64,000 bases of DNA from Ectopseudomonas mendocina (GTDB taxonomy: Bacteria > Pseudomonadota > Gammaproteobacteria > Pseudomonadales > Pseudomonadaceae): contig NZ_SCFY01000012.1 in the NCBI RefSeq assembly GCF_007049795.1, forward strand, positions 124,001 through 188,000, in the 5' to 3' direction. Below are positions 45,938-55,472 of this stretch, in pieces. Both the position numbers and the translations under genes were made by a program. How positions within the stretch are numbered: the first letter of the stretch is position 1; the number at the start of each line of letters is the position of its first letter. The notes below the pieces were generated by a model. That model had not been told where the DNA came from. It saw only the letters and a program-made list of their open reading frames with translations, and searched no databases.

Positions 45938-46426
45938 TCACTCCGGCAGGCGCTCCAGGCCGGTGAAGGGGCAGGCTTCGAGCAATGCGTTTAGGCTGCG
46001 GCCGTCCGGCAACTGCAGCTCTGCGGCCAGCTCGGCCAGCGGGTAGAGCACGAAGGGCCGCGCATGCATGTGGTAGTGCGGCACGGTCAGGCGCTCGTCG
46101 TCGATCAGGCGCTCACCGAACAGCAGGATATCCAGGTCCAGTGTGCGCGGTCCCCAGCGTTCGGCCTTGCGCACGCGACCTTGATCCTGCTCGATGCGTT
46201 GCAGCGCGTCGAGCAACTGCCAGGGCTCCAGTGCGGTATCCAACGCTGCCACGGCGTTGACGTAACGCGGTTGATCCGCCGGGCCCAGGGGGTCGCTGAT
46301 GTAGAACGACGAGTGCGCCTGCAAGCGGCTGCGCGGCAACTGAGCGATAGCATGCAAGGCCGCGCGTAGCTGTTGCAGCGGCTCGGCCAGGTTGCTGCCA
46401 AGGCCGATGTAAACCCGCTCCATCAT
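45938..46426 (-). CDS. folK: 2-amino-4-hydroxy-6-hydroxymethyldihydropteridine pyrophosphokinase
   Basis: Pyrophosphorylates hydroxymethyl-dihydropterin for folate synthesis. 162 residues. Signature motifs: YIGLGSNLAEPLQQL at the N-terminus, FYISDPLGPADQPRYVNAV near 45, and RWGPRTLDLDILLFG near 90 with the metal Asp pair. ATG 46426 overlaps the pcnB stop by 4 nt. Confidence 0.95.
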   Translation of the reverse strand: MMERVYIGLGSNLAEPLQQLRAALHAIAQLPRSRLQAHSSFYISDPLGPADQPRYVNAVAALDTALEPWQLLDALQRIEQDQGRVRKAERWGPRTLDLDILLFGERLIDDERLTVPHYHMHARPFVLYPLAELAAELQLPDGRSLNALLEACPFTGLERLPE

Positions 46427-47817
46427 TCGCCGCCGCTTTCGTCGCTGCGCTTACGCCGATTGTTGTTGCTGCGGCGACGTTTGCGTGGCGCGGCGCCGGT
46501 GCTTTCGCCTTTGCCAGCGAGGTCGCGAATCATCTGCCTGCGCTCGCTGTCGTTGGCGTCTTGATAGTCCGTCCACCATTCGCCCAAGCCTCCGGTGTCT
46601 TCCCCGGCCAGTTCACGCAGCAGGAGGAAGTCATAGCCTGCGCGGAAGCGAGGGTTCTCCAGCAACAGATCGGCGCGCTTACCGCTGCGTCGCGGCAGGC
46701 GCTCCTGCATGTCCCAGATCTCTCGAATCGGGATGGTGAAGCGCTTGGGTACGGCAATACGCTGGCATTGCTCGGCGATCAGTTCGTGGGCTGCTTCCTG
46801 CATGGCCGGAATCGGCGGCATGCCTTTGCTCTGCAACTGCAGTACGCGGGCCGGCAGGGCAGGCCACAACAGTGCGGCGAAGAGGAAGGCCGGCGTAACC
46901 GACTTGCCATCGTGGATGCGGTCGTCGGTGTTGATCAGCGCCTGGCGAATCAGCTTCTCGGTGTACTGCGGGTTCTGCTTGAGCGCTGCGCCGCTGGCTG
47001 GGAACAGTTGGGCGAACAGGTCGTGCTCGAGCAGCAGGTCGAAGGTGTATTCGGCGTAACCGGCGAGGAACAGCTTGAGCACTTCGTCGAACAGGCGCGC
47101 CGAGGGAATGTCGCGCAGCATCGGCGCCAGATGGCGAATCGGCGCGGCGCTGTGCTTCTCGATATCGAAATCCAGCTTGGCGGCGAAACGCACCGCACGC
47201 AGCATGCGCACCGGGTCTTCCAGGTAACGCTGCTCCGGGTCGCCGATCAGGCGTACCTGATGGTTGCGCACATCGTGCATGCCGCGGGCGTAGTCGAGGA
47301 TGTGCTCCTGGGTTGGATCGTAGTACAGCGCGTTGATGGTGAAGTCGCGGCGCTGTGCATCGTCTTCGAGGGTGCCGTAGACATTGTCGCGCAGGATGCG
47401 GCCGCTTTCGTTGCGTGCCGCCTGGTTGCTGTTTTCCTCTTCCTCGCCTTGTGGGTGGTTGGCGCGGAAGGTAGCGACTTCGATGATCTCGCGGCCGAAA
47501 TGCACGTGAACCAGCTTGAAGCGGCGGCCGATCACCCGGGCGTTACGGAATTCGGCACGTACCTGCTCAGGCGTGGCACTGGTGGCGACGTCGAAATCCT
47601 TGGGGTCGATATCCAGCAGCAGGTCGCGAACGCAACCACCGACCAGATAGGCCTGGTAGCCAGCCTTCTGCAGGCGCTCGACCACGCTGATGGCGTGACG
47701 GCTGATCTCGTTGCGCTTGAGCGGGTGTTGGCTGCTGCTCAGCACTTCGGGAGTGCTGCGTGGGCGTGGGGCACGGCGCAGAGGTGAGTGGAAAGATTTG
47801 AACAGCTTTTTCAGCAT
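46423..47817 (-). CDS. pcnB: Poly(A) polymerase I
   Basis: Adds 3' poly(A) tails that promote RNA decay. 464 residues from ATG 47817 (MLKKLFKSFHSPLRR); a GTG three codons earlier is the alternative. Nucleotidyltransferase core: YLVGGCVRDLLLDIDPKDFDVATSATPEQV near 55-85, then RDFTINALYYD and the neck RLIGDPEQRYLEDPVRMLRAVRFAAKL. The C-terminus is strongly basic (APRKRRRSNNNRRKRS), a likely RNA-binding tail. Downstream of crcZ and coupled to folK. Confidence 0.96.
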   Translation of the reverse strand: MLKKLFKSFHSPLRRAPRPRSTPEVLSSSQHPLKRNEISRHAISVVERLQKAGYQAYLVGGCVRDLLLDIDPKDFDVATSATPEQVRAEFRNARVIGRRFKLVHVHFGREIIEVATFRANHPQGEEEENSNQAARNESGRILRDNVYGTLEDDAQRRDFTINALYYDPTQEHILDYARGMHDVRNHQVRLIGDPEQRYLEDPVRMLRAVRFAAKLDFDIEKHSAAPIRHLAPMLRDIPSARLFDEVLKLFLAGYAEYTFDLLLEHDLFAQLFPASGAALKQNPQYTEKLIRQALINTDDRIHDGKSVTPAFLFAALLWPALPARVLQLQSKGMPPIPAMQEAAHELIAEQCQRIAVPKRFTIPIREIWDMQERLPRRSGKRADLLLENPRFRAGYDFLLLRELAGEDTGGLGEWWTDYQDANDSERRQMIRDLAGKGESTGAAPRKRRRSNNNRRKRSDESGGE

Positions 47818-48025
47818 GGGATGCACTGTTTGGAGTAGTGGTCGGCCTGCTGCGCATGCGCTTGAAAATCGAATTGCGTGGGCATCACGGCGTTAAAAGC
47901 AGTTTGCTTTGGCAAGGTTTTTCAACTGCATGCGAAACGATGACCGCATGATTGCTGCGGATTCTAGCATCGTGTAGGGAGAAGGTGTGTAGAAGGGCGG
48001 CAGGCGGGGATCTGAGGACCGGAAG
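47818..48025. other. Gap between crcZ and pcnB
   Basis: About 208 bp. No supported gene or terminator with T-run was recognised. On the minus strand a short A+T-richer segment (47890-47975) could hold a pcnB promoter, but no convincing hexamer pair was found. Confidence 0.4.
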
Positions 48026-48391
48026 CTACTGGGGGAGCTGAAGCTCCCCCCCAAAATTGGTGCGTGCTCTGTTTTTATTGTTATTGAGGGCCTGTTGTTT
48101 TTGTTGTTTGGCCCTTCCCGGCTTGCCGTGGCTTACCGGGTGCTCCCCAGAGAGGGGAGCCAATAGCAAACGGATTTCTTTGGACGCTGATGCTGCCTTA
48201 ATCAACCAGTTCCGGCGCTGCCTTGAGGCAGTTTTGTTGTTCTCAGCCTGGTCGCTGGGGCGAACCCCTTGCGGCAACTCCTCTCCAAAAGAATCAGTTA
48301 GCTGCGCCTCCGTACCTTGTTGTTCTTGTTGTGCTGGAGTCGTTACGTCTTGTTCTTATTGTGTAGGGCATTGCTTGTTATTGTTGTTGTG
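48026..48391 (-). ncRNA. crcZ: Small RNA CrcZ
   Basis: About 366 nt between cbrB and pcnB, the position of CrcZ in Pseudomonas. The RNA starts CACAACAACAATAACAAGC at the predicted sigma54 start and contains five further A-rich CA motifs (in plus-strand coordinates near 48346-48366, 48311-48337, 48225-48243, 48087-48113 and 48068-48086, for example ACAACAAGAACAACAAGG). These bind Hfq-Crc and release repressed mRNAs. It ends at or near a strong hairpin GGGGGAGCTTCAGCTCCCCC (48050-48031); the exact 3' end is not certain. Short open frames in this stretch look spurious. Confidence 0.9.
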
Positions 48392-48401
48392 CCAGAGATA
48401 A

Positions 48402-48418
48402 AGCAGATGCCGTGCCAG
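48402..48418 (-). promoter_or_regulatory. Sigma54 promoter of crcZ
   Basis: CTGGCACGGCATCTGCT on the minus strand matches the sigma54 consensus at 16 of 17 positions with correct GG-N10-GC spacing. Predicted transcription start 48391-48392. Confidence 0.92.
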
Positions 48419-48513
48419 TTTTTACGATTCCTTGTAAATCAAGGGTTTGCGGCAGGTTGGGGTGTTGGGCGGGGGAGGGGAAGCCGGATTTTCGTTACCG
48501 ATAGACCCGGCCT

Positions 48514-48541
48514 TTGTTACGAGATATTGAAAAGGTAACAA
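48514..48541 (-). promoter_or_regulatory. CbrB enhancer site upstream of crcZ
   Basis: Inverted repeat TTGTTAC-N14-GTAACAA, centred about 135 bp upstream of the crcZ start. It has the GTTAC/GTAAC half-sites described for CbrB upstream activating sequences. A further GTTACC half-site lies at 48494-48499. Confidence 0.8.
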
Positions 48542-48585
48542 CCTGTGGAACCCCGGCGCAGACAGGTTGTCACCGAGGCGTTAAG

Positions 48586-50013
48586 TCAAGGGCTGCTGGT
48601 TACACCGGTTTTACGCCGTGGAATGCCCAGGCGCTGACGGCGCTCCCACAGGCACTTGCGGCTGATACCCAGTTTACGCGCCAGCTCGGTCTCGGTCATG
48701 TGGTCCTGGTGTTCGAGGACGAAGTGCTGGAAGTAATCTTCCAGTGACAGATCCTCGGTCGGTTCGTGGCTGCTGCTTTGCCCGGCCGCCGCCGAGAGGC
48801 TGAAGTCCTCGTCATCCAGGTCGTCCAGCTCGATATCGATGCCCAGCAGGTCGGCGCAAATTTCCGCACCCTCGCAGAGAATCACTGCGCGCTCGATGGC
48901 GTTTTCCAGTTCGCGCACGTTACCCGGCCATGGGTAGTGGCGGATCGCTTGCTCGGCATCATGAGCGAAACGCAACGGCTCGCGGCCCATGCGGGTGTAC
49001 TGGCGCACCAGGAATGCCTGGGCGATCTCGATCACGTCGCTACCGCGCTCGCGCAGCGCCGGCAGCTTGAGGGCGATGACGTGCAGGCGGTAATAGAGGT
49101 CTTCACGGAATTGGCCGGTCTTGGCCAGTGTCTTCAGGTCGCGGTGAGTGGCAGCGATCAGGCGCACGTCCACTTTCTGCGATTGCACCGAGCCGACCCG
49201 GCGAATCTCGCCTTCCTGCAGCACGCGCAGCAGGCGCGCCTGGGCTTCCAGCGGCAGTTCGCCAATCTCGTCGAGGAACAGCGTGCCACCGTCGGCCGCT
49301 TCCACCAGACCAGCGCGCCCGGCGCTGGCGCCGGTGAAGGCGCCTTTTTCGTGGCCGAACAGCTCGGACTCGATCAGGGTTTCCGGAATGGCCGCGCAGT
49401 TCACCGAAATCAGCGGTGCCTTGGCGCGCTTGGACAGGTTGTGCAGGGCGCGTGCGACCAGCTCCTTGCCGGTGCCGGACTCACCCTGCACCAGCACATT
49501 GGAGTCGGTGGGGGCTACCTTGCGAATCTTGCTGTAGAGCTCCTGCATGGCGGCGCAGGAGCCGATGATGCCGATCTCGCCATTGGCGTTATCCACCACC
49601 TTCTCGGCATTGCCACTGCGTGCGCTGCTACCGGTGGCGGGCGCGGGTGCGCTCTTGGCTTCCTGGCGGTCGCGCAGGATGCGAGCGACTGCCTGCAGCA
49701 TCTCGTCGTGATCGAAGGGCTTGGCGATGTAATCGACTGCGCCCATCTTCATCGAGTCCACCGCCGAGCGCAGGCTGGCGTAGCTGGTCATGATCAGCAC
49801 CGGCGTGCCTTCGGCCAGCTTGATCAGTTCGGTGCCCGGTGCGCCAGGCAGGCGCAGGTCACTGACGATCAGGTCGAAGGTGGGAATGCTGTAGCGCTCC
49901 TGGGCTTCCTGTACCGAGCCAGCTTCGCTGACCTGGTACTGATTGCGTTCGAGCAGGCGGCGCAAGGCAGAGCGGATAATGGTTTCGTCTTCGACGATAA
50001 GAATATGTGGCAT
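48586..50013 (-). CDS. cbrB: Sigma54-dependent response regulator CbrB
   Basis: NtrC-family activator of crcZ and other carbon-utilisation genes. 475 residues: receiver domain with phospho-acceptor Asp52 ([10 protein letters not shown]), AAA+ domain with Walker A GESGTGKE and the sigma54-contact loop GAFTGA, Walker [12 protein letters not shown], and a C-terminal Fis-type helix-turn-helix ([20 protein letters not shown]). Start ATG 50013. Paired with cbrA 53 bp upstream; its target crcZ lies directly downstream. Confidence 0.97.
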   Translation of the reverse strand: MPHILIVEDETIIRSALRRLLERNQYQVSEAGSVQEAQERYSIPTFDLIVSDLRLPGAPGTELIKLAEGTPVLIMTSYASLRSAVDSMKMGAVDYIAKPFDHDEMLQAVARILRDRQEAKSAPAPATGSSARSGNAEKVVDNANGEIGIIGSCAAMQELYSKIRKVAPTDSNVLVQGESGTGKELVARALHNLSKRAKAPLISVNCAAIPETLIESELFGHEKGAFTGASAGRAGLVEAADGGTLFLDEIGELPLEAQARLLRVLQEGEIRRVGSVQSQKVDVRLIAATHRDLKTLAKTGQFREDLYYRLHVIALKLPALRERGSDVIEIAQAFLVRQYTRMGREPLRFAHDAEQAIRHYPWPGNVRELENAIERAVILCEGAEICADLLGIDIELDDLDDEDFSLSAAAGQSSSHEPTEDLSLEDYFQHFVLEHQDHMTETELARKLGISRKCLWERRQRLGIPRRKTGVTSSP

Positions 50014-50066
50014 CAATTCGGTCTCTCGACGGTCACGGAGGTGCCATGGGCAGCCTCTCTCGCTGT

Positions 50067-53021
50067 TTACATCGCTACGGACGTCGCCTCGACATGCCTC
50101 GGTAGGGTGACCCGAATTCGAGTGCCCAATTGGCGCTCGGGGTCAGCCGGGCTGTCGATTGTTATCTGTCCATAATGCTCTTCCACGATCGAATAGACCA
50201 GTGCGAGGCCCAGGCCCGTCCCTTCGCCGGGGTCCTTGGTGGTGAAGAATGGCTCGAACAGGCGGTCGATGATCGCCTTGGGAATGCCGCTACCCTCGTC
50301 CTCGACGATCAGGTCCACGGTGTGCTCGCTGGCTTCGCTGCGCACGCGGATGGCGCCGCCGGGTGGCGAGGCATCGCGGGCGTTGGACAGCAGGTTGATC
50401 AGCACCTGGGCCAGGCGCTGCGGGTCGCCGCAGGCCCAGTGCTGCGGATCGCACAGGTTGTAGAACTGGATATCGAAGTTGCGCTTGTTCAGCGACAGCA
50501 GGCCGATGGCGTCCTGCGCCACATCGGCCAGACACACCGGCTCGTCGCTGCGCTGGTGGCTGCCGGAGTGGGCGAAGCTCATCAGTGATTGGACGATGCG
50601 CGACACTCGCTTGGTCTGCTCGAGGATCTGCCCGCTGATTTCGGTCAGTTCGCCATCGTTCTCACGTTCTTCGCGCAGGTTCTGCGCCAGGCAGGCGATA
50701 CCGGTGATCGGGTTGCCGATCTCGTGGGCGACCCCCGCAGCAAGACGGCCGATGCTGGCCAGGCGTTCGGAATGCACCAGCTTGTCTTCGAGCACCTGAG
50801 TTTCGGTCTGGTCTTCGACCAGCAGCACCAGGCCACTGTTACCGGGCGCCAGCGGTTCATTGATGGCCGCCTTGTGCAGGTTCAGCCAGCGAATCTGGCC
50901 ATCGAGCGCCAGGTGCTGTTTATGCAGGTGCTGGTCGGGACATTCGATGAAGTCTTGCAGCAGGCTTTGCCAGGGCTCGGCCAGGGTGCTCAGGCGCGAG
51001 CCGACGATGCGCTGTGCGGGGATGTCGGTGAGCTCTTCCATGGCTCGGTTCCACATCAGGATTTCCTGGTCCTTGGCCAGCGAGCAGACGCCCATCGGCA
51101 ATTCCTGCAAGGTCTGGCGGTGGTAGCGGCGCAGCGCATCGAGCTCGGCGGCCAGGCCGGTAAGGCGCGACTGGTAGTCCTCCAGGCGGCTCTCGATGAA
51201 GTGAATGTCTTCGGTGACGTAACCCTCGCTGCCGGACTTGTAGGGCAGGAAGGTCTCGACGATATCCTGCGCCACGCTCGGCCCCATCAGGCCGGACAGG
51301 TTGGCCTCGATGCGATCGCGCAGACGGCGCAGGGCGTAGGGGCGGCTTTCGTCGAACGGCAGATGTAGATCGCGCAGGGCTTGCTCCACCTCGCGCTGAG
51401 CGGTCTTGGCGCCGAGCGGCTTGGCCAGTTGCGCGGCAAAGTCCTGTGGCGACACGGCGACCAGCTCGCGCCGTTGCGGGCGGCGCACATTGTCCACCGC
51501 GCAGGCTTCGGCGGCGCTCTTCTCCTCAGGGCTGGCCTCGGTGAACAGCGACACCAGGGTGAACATCAGCACGTTGGCCGCCAGTGAGGCGATGGCTGCG
51601 AGGTGCCAGCTGGCATCGTCGAGCACATAGATGACGTTGAACAGCGGCAGGTAGAAGCCTTCCAGATTGCCCAGCAGCGGCAGCAGCATGGTCATGGCCC
51701 ATACGCTGATGCCAGCCAGCAAACCGGCGAGGAAGCCGCGGCGATTGGCGGTTTGCCAATACAGCACCGACAGCACGCCGGGCAGGAACTGCAAGGTGGC
51801 GACGAAGGCGACGATGCCCAGGTTGGCCAGGTCCTGTTGGGCGCCGAGCAGCAGGTAGAAGCCGTAGCCGGCCATGATGATGGCCACGATCAGCGCGCGG
51901 CGTGTCCACTTCAGCCAGCGGTAGATGTTGCCTTCGGCGGGCGGCTGGTACAGGGGGAGTACCAAGTGGTTCAGTGCCATGCCTGACAAGGCCAGGGTGG
52001 ATACGATGATCAGGCCGCTGGAGGCCGACAGCCCGCCGACATAGGCAAGCAGCGCCAGGGTTTCGCTGTTGACCGCGATACCCAGGCCGAGGGTGAAGTA
52101 CTCGGGGTTGGTGGTCGCCCCGAGCTTGAGGCCGGCCCAGAGGATCAGCGGCACGGCCAGGCTCATCAGCAGCAGGAACAGCGGCAGGCCCCAACTTGCG
52201 CTGACCATGGCGCGTGGGTTGAGGTTCTCGGTGAAGGTCATGTGATACATGTGCGGCATGACGATGGCCGAGGCGAAGAACACCAGCAGCAGGGTGCGCC
52301 ACGGGCCTTCCTGCAGCGGCGTATGCAGCGTGGCCAGTGCCGCCTGGTTCTGCACCAGCCATAGCTCCAGCTCACGCGGGCCGCCGAATACCTGATACAG
52401 CGCGTACCAGCCGATCACGCCGAGGGCGACCAGCTTGACCAGCGACTCGAAGGCGATGGCGAACACCAGGCCCTCGTGCTTCTCGCGTGTGGCGATATGG
52501 CGCGCGCCGAACAGGATGGTGAAGAGGATGATCAGTCCGCAGTAACTCAGCGCGACCTTTTCCTGCAGCGGCTCACGGCTGAGGATGCCGATGGAGTCGG
52601 CCACCGCCTGGATTTGCAGGGCCAGTAGCGGCAGTACGCCGATCAGCATGAACAGGGTGGTCAGTGCGCCGGCCCAAGTGCTGCGAAAGCGGAAGGCGAA
52701 CAGGTCTGCCAGCGATGAAAGCTGGTAGGTGCGAGTGATGCGCAGGATCGGGTAAAGCAGCACGGGGGCCAGCAGAAAGGCCCCGGAAACCCCGAGGTAG
52801 CTGGCGAGAAAGCCGTAACCGTACTGGTAGGCCAGGCCGACCGTGCCGTAGAAGGCCCAGGCGCTGGCGTAGACGCCTAGTGACAGGGTGTAGGTCAGTG
52901 GATGGCGGATGATCCAGCGGGGGATAAGACCGTGTTCACTGACCCAGGCGACGCCGAACAGCACCAGCAGATAGCCGGCGCTGATCAGGATCAGTTCGCT
53001 CAGGCTAAAGCTCGTCAGCAT
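50067..53021 (-). CDS. cbrA: Sensor histidine kinase CbrA with SLC5 transporter domain
   Basis: 984 residues. About residues 1-500 are a sodium:solute symporter-type membrane domain of a dozen or so helices; a STAC-like and PAS region (about 570-730, with [24 protein letters not shown]) follow, then the kinase core with H-box [14 protein letters not shown] (His766), N-box [13 protein letters not shown] and G-box [19 protein letters not shown]. CbrA signals nutritional state (carbon/nitrogen) to CbrB; it also transports histidine in P. fluorescens/putida (family knowledge). The small gene cbrX overlaps its start. Confidence 0.97.
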   Translation of the reverse strand: MLTSFSLSELILISAGYLLVLFGVAWVSEHGLIPRWIIRHPLTYTLSLGVYASAWAFYGTVGLAYQYGYGFLASYLGVSGAFLLAPVLLYPILRITRTYQLSSLADLFAFRFRSTWAGALTTLFMLIGVLPLLALQIQAVADSIGILSREPLQEKVALSYCGLIILFTILFGARHIATREKHEGLVFAIAFESLVKLVALGVIGWYALYQVFGGPRELELWLVQNQAALATLHTPLQEGPWRTLLLVFFASAIVMPHMYHMTFTENLNPRAMVSASWGLPLFLLLMSLAVPLILWAGLKLGATTNPEYFTLGLGIAVNSETLALLAYVGGLSASSGLIIVSTLALSGMALNHLVLPLYQPPAEGNIYRWLKWTRRALIVAIIMAGYGFYLLLGAQQDLANLGIVAFVATLQFLPGVLSVLYWQTANRRGFLAGLLAGISVWAMTMLLPLLGNLEGFYLPLFNVIYVLDDASWHLAAIASLAANVLMFTLVSLFTEASPEEKSAAEACAVDNVRRPQRRELVAVSPQDFAAQLAKPLGAKTAQREVEQALRDLHLPFDESRPYALRRLRDRIEANLSGLMGPSVAQDIVETFLPYKSGSEGYVTEDIHFIESRLEDYQSRLTGLAAELDALRRYHRQTLQELPMGVCSLAKDQEILMWNRAMEELTDIPAQRIVGSRLSTLAEPWQSLLQDFIECPDQHLHKQHLALDGQIRWLNLHKAAINEPLAPGNSGLVLLVEDQTETQVLEDKLVHSERLASIGRLAAGVAHEIGNPITGIACLAQNLREERENDGELTEISGQILEQTKRVSRIVQSLMSFAHSGSHQRSDEPVCLADVAQDAIGLLSLNKRNFDIQFYNLCDPQHWACGDPQRLAQVLINLLSNARDASPPGGAIRVRSEASEHTVDLIVEDEGSGIPKAIIDRLFEPFFTTKDPGEGTGLGLALVYSIVEEHYGQITIDSPADPERQLGTRIRVTLPRHVEATSVAM

Positions 53022-53181
53022 CGCGTTGGCTCTGAAGGATGAAGGTAACGACGATCAGGATCAGCCACAGCAGATAAGGCCGATACCAGGCGCCATTGGG
53101 GTCGATCCACCAGTCCATGATGGCCGGTGAGAACAGGTAGATCCCCACTACCAGGATCAGAACCAGTCGGTAGATATACAT
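53005..53181 (-). CDS. cbrX: Small membrane protein CbrX
   Basis: 58 residues, MYIYRLVLILVVGIYLFSPA to SQRDADEL. Two hydrophobic helices (residues about 4-22 and 36-50) flank IMDWWIDPNGAWYRPY. ATG at 53181 with GAG 9 bp upstream; the stop TAG overlaps the cbrA start by 17 nt, so the genes are translationally coupled. A cbrX gene precedes cbrA in other pseudomonads. It is small enough to be missed by length cut-offs. Confidence 0.85.
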   Translation of the reverse strand: MYIYRLVLILVVGIYLFSPAIMDWWIDPNGAWYRPYLLWLILIVVTFILQSQRDADEL

Positions 53182-53255
53182 GTGACATCTCGTCGAAAGA
53201 TGCCGCGATGGTAAAGGAAGCTGCGCGCGTCAAGCCACAAACTTGAAGTCAGCCA

Positions 53256-53327
53256 TGTTGGGTGCGCCATGCGCACCGAGGCCGTGCGAGCTTGTCCGGT
53301 GTGCACTGGTGCGCGCGGCGCACCCTT
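53256..53327. repeat. REPIN copy b (GTAGGGTGCGC family)
   Basis: GGGTGCGCCATGCGCACC (53260-53277) and GGTGCGCGCGGCGCACCC (53308-53325) form an inverted pair of the same family as at 1966-2022 and 58052-58115, with a 30-bp spacer. It sits upstream of cbrX and next to the IS110-type element. Confidence 0.7.
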
Positions 53328-53344
53328 GTATCTCGACCAAGGCC

Positions 53345-54537
53345 TTTAAGTGAGGCTATGGTTCCCGACTGATCATCGGGGGAGGAGTTGCAAGCCGTAT
53401 CCACCCTTAAGCCTTGAGCCTGTAACGTAGATTGCGCTGCGCTCCTCCGCACTCATCCAGTAAGTCCGAACGGTATCCAGAGCTTCGAGCTCGCATAAAC
53501 AAGGTTGGACGGATGCAGTGACGATCAGCTACCCAAAGGAGGAGATGATGAGCACAGTTGTGGGTATCGGCATCGCCAAGCACGCCTTCGACATCGCGAC
53601 CCTTCAGGCCAACGGCAAGCATCGCACCAAGGCTAAACTGAGCAACGCCCCGAAGGGGTTTGAAGTTCTGCTGCAATGGTTGGCCAGGCATGCTGAACCG
53701 CAGGCTTGGATCGTGATGGAGGCGACCGGCATCTATCACGAAGCGCTGGCTGAATGGTTGTACGAGCATGACTATAAGATCTGCGTATTGAATCCGGCGC
53801 AGATTGCGCTTTATGCCCGTAGCCAGTTGCAGCGCGTGAAGACCGACAAGGTGGACGCCAAGCTGATTGCCGATTATGGCCATCTGCATCAGCATAAGTT
53901 GCGTGCCTGGAAGCCCGAGCGACCGGAGATCAAGCGCCTCAAAGCCCTGAATCATCGCCTGAAAGATCTTCAGGAGTTGGAGCGCATGGAACAGAACCGT
54001 CTGGACGTGACCAGCGATGCCAAAGTCGCTGCGTCGATTCGGTCGGTACTTGAGCATATTCGCCAGCAGATCGCTGAGACGCTGAAAGCGATCAAGCAGC
54101 ACTTCGATGACAACGATGACCTACGAGGCCAGCGCGACTTGCTTAAAAGCATTGATGGCATTGCCGACAGAACCGCTACGTTGCTGCTGGCAGAACTGGG
54201 CGATATGCAGCGTTTCGGTTACAGTCGCGATGTTACGGCTTTTGCAGGTTTGAACCCTAAGCTGCAGGACTCGGGGAAGCACAAAGGGCATGTGCGCATA
54301 TCGCGGATGGGCTCTTCAGTGTTACGTGCAGGGCTTTACCTGCCAGCAGTGGTCTCCCTGACCCACAACGCCGCGATCCGAGCGATGGCCAAGAGGCTAA
54401 AGGCACGAGGCAAGGCTGGCAAACAAATCGTCTGCGCGGCCATGCGCAAGCTGCTCTGCATCGCTTATGGTGTACTCAAATCCGGCAAGCCTTTTGACCC
54501 GCAGCTAGCCATTGCGAACTGACGAGTAAGACGGTAT
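53345..54537 (+). mobile_element. IS110-family element (left end unresolved)
   Basis: Contains an IS110-type transposase and about 200 bp of 5' non-coding DNA. IS110 elements lack long terminal repeats, so edges are inferred. The right end must be between the transposase stop (54522) and the gluQ stop. ACGGTATC occurs at 53470 and 54531. In IS110-group elements the 5' non-coding region encodes the bridge RNA, so 53345-53547 may contain one; it includes the hairpin CCCGA..TCGGG near 53367-53380. A REP-like segment (ATTGCGCTGCGCTC near 53431) lies inside the interval. Confidence 0.6.
53548..54522 (+). pseudogene. IS110-family transposase lacking the first catalytic Asp
   Basis: 324 residues from ATG 53548 with AGGAGGAG just upstream. 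RuvC-like DEDD domain at the N-terminus and Transposase_20 (serine) domain at the C-terminus are complete: VMEATGIYHEALAEWL, KTDKVDAKLIADYG, and GSSVLRAGLY. But the first catalytic motif, normally VGIDIAK, reads VGIGIAK: residue 8 is Gly (GGC at 53569-53571) rather than Asp. The protein is full-length yet predicted inactive. Reading frame is otherwise intact, so the loss is recent or the sequence is wrong at one base. Confidence 0.85.
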
Positions 54538-55422
54538 CTACCTTAATTGCGTTTCGGCCAGGGTGCGGCTGTGCGGAATGCGTGTGGCGTCCCAGTTGGC
54601 GATGCCCCAGGCCAGCAGCTCGGCAGATGCCGCGCCCTGCAATTCGACGGGGGGGTGTTGCCCCAGCGCGCGCAGGGCACGTAGCAGCAGAGGCCCGGCC
54701 TGATCGGCGGGTAGTGGTGGCGAGCGGTAGCTCTTGCCCAGCTTGTGCCCGTCCGGCTGAATGATCAGCGGCACGTGCAGGTAACGCGGTTGCGACAGCC
54801 CCAGCAGTTCCTGCAGATAGAGTTGGCGCGGGGTGGAGTCGAGCAGGTCAGCGCCGCGCACCACGTCGGTAACACCTTGCCAGGCATCGTCCAGCACCAC
54901 GGCGAGCTGATAGGCGAACAAACCATCGCGCCGGCGAATCACGAAGTCGCCGACTTCCCGGCCCAACTGCTGGCGAAATTCGCCCTGCACCCGGTCGATG
55001 AAGTGATAGTCCAGCTCTGGCACGCGCAGGCGGATGGCCGCGTCGTGGTCAGGGTGGCAGGCATTACGGCAGAACCCCGGGTAAATGCCGGCGTGGCCTT
55101 CGAGCTGCTTGCGCGAGCAGATGCAGGCGTAGGCCAGGCCCTGGCTGAATAGCCGGGCGATCACCGCTGTGTATTCGGCGTGGCGCTCGCTCTGGCGTAC
55201 CAACTCGCCGTCCCACTCGAAACCGTAGGTTTCCAGTGTGCGCAGGATCGCATCCTGGGCGCCAGGCACTTCTCGTGGCGGGTCGAGGTCCTCCATGCGC
55301 AGCAGCCAGCGACCGCCAACGGCGCGGGCATCGAGGTAGGAGGCGAGAGCGGCGACCAGCGAGCCGAAGTGCAGATAGCCGCTGGGCGTGGGGGCGAAGC
55401 GCCCGATATAGGCTGTGTTCAT
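54538..55422 (-). CDS. gluQ: Glutamyl-Q tRNA(Asp) synthetase
   Basis: Attaches glutamate to the queuosine of tRNA-Asp. 294 residues, lacking the anticodon domain of GluRS. HIGH-like PTPSGYLHFGSLVAA near 11, KMSKS-like HKLGKSYRSPP near 235, and zinc cysteines CICSRKQL and YPGFCRNAC near 100-120. Same strand as dksA upstream and cbrX-cbrA downstream; the IS110 element lies between it and cbrX, reaching to the last codons. Confidence 0.95.
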   Translation of the reverse strand: MNTAYIGRFAPTPSGYLHFGSLVAALASYLDARAVGGRWLLRMEDLDPPREVPGAQDAILRTLETYGFEWDGELVRQSERHAEYTAVIARLFSQGLAYACICSRKQLEGHAGIYPGFCRNACHPDHDAAIRLRVPELDYHFIDRVQGEFRQQLGREVGDFVIRRRDGLFAYQLAVVLDDAWQGVTDVVRGADLLDSTPRQLYLQELLGLSQPRYLHVPLIIQPDGHKLGKSYRSPPLPADQAGPLLLRALRALGQHPPVELQGAASAELLAWGIANWDATRIPHSRTLAETQLR

Positions 55423-55444
55423 GGAGCTAGGGCCAGAAACAGAG

Positions 55445-55464
55445 CGGGGCGCCTAAGCGCCCCG
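55445..55464 (-). terminator. Hairpin between dksA and gluQ
   Basis: CGGGGCGC / GCGCCCCG around CTAA, 8 bp after the dksA stop on the minus strand, followed by CTCTGTTTCTG. Probably a partial terminator of dksA. Confidence 0.6.
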
Positions 55465-55472
55465 TTGTCAGA

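Noticed and set aside
48026..48401. Open frames on both strands in the cbrB-pcnB gap
   Set aside because: They fall inside crcZ; the translations are low-complexity Gln/Asn/Arg or Cys/Leu runs created by CA motifs and have no SD.
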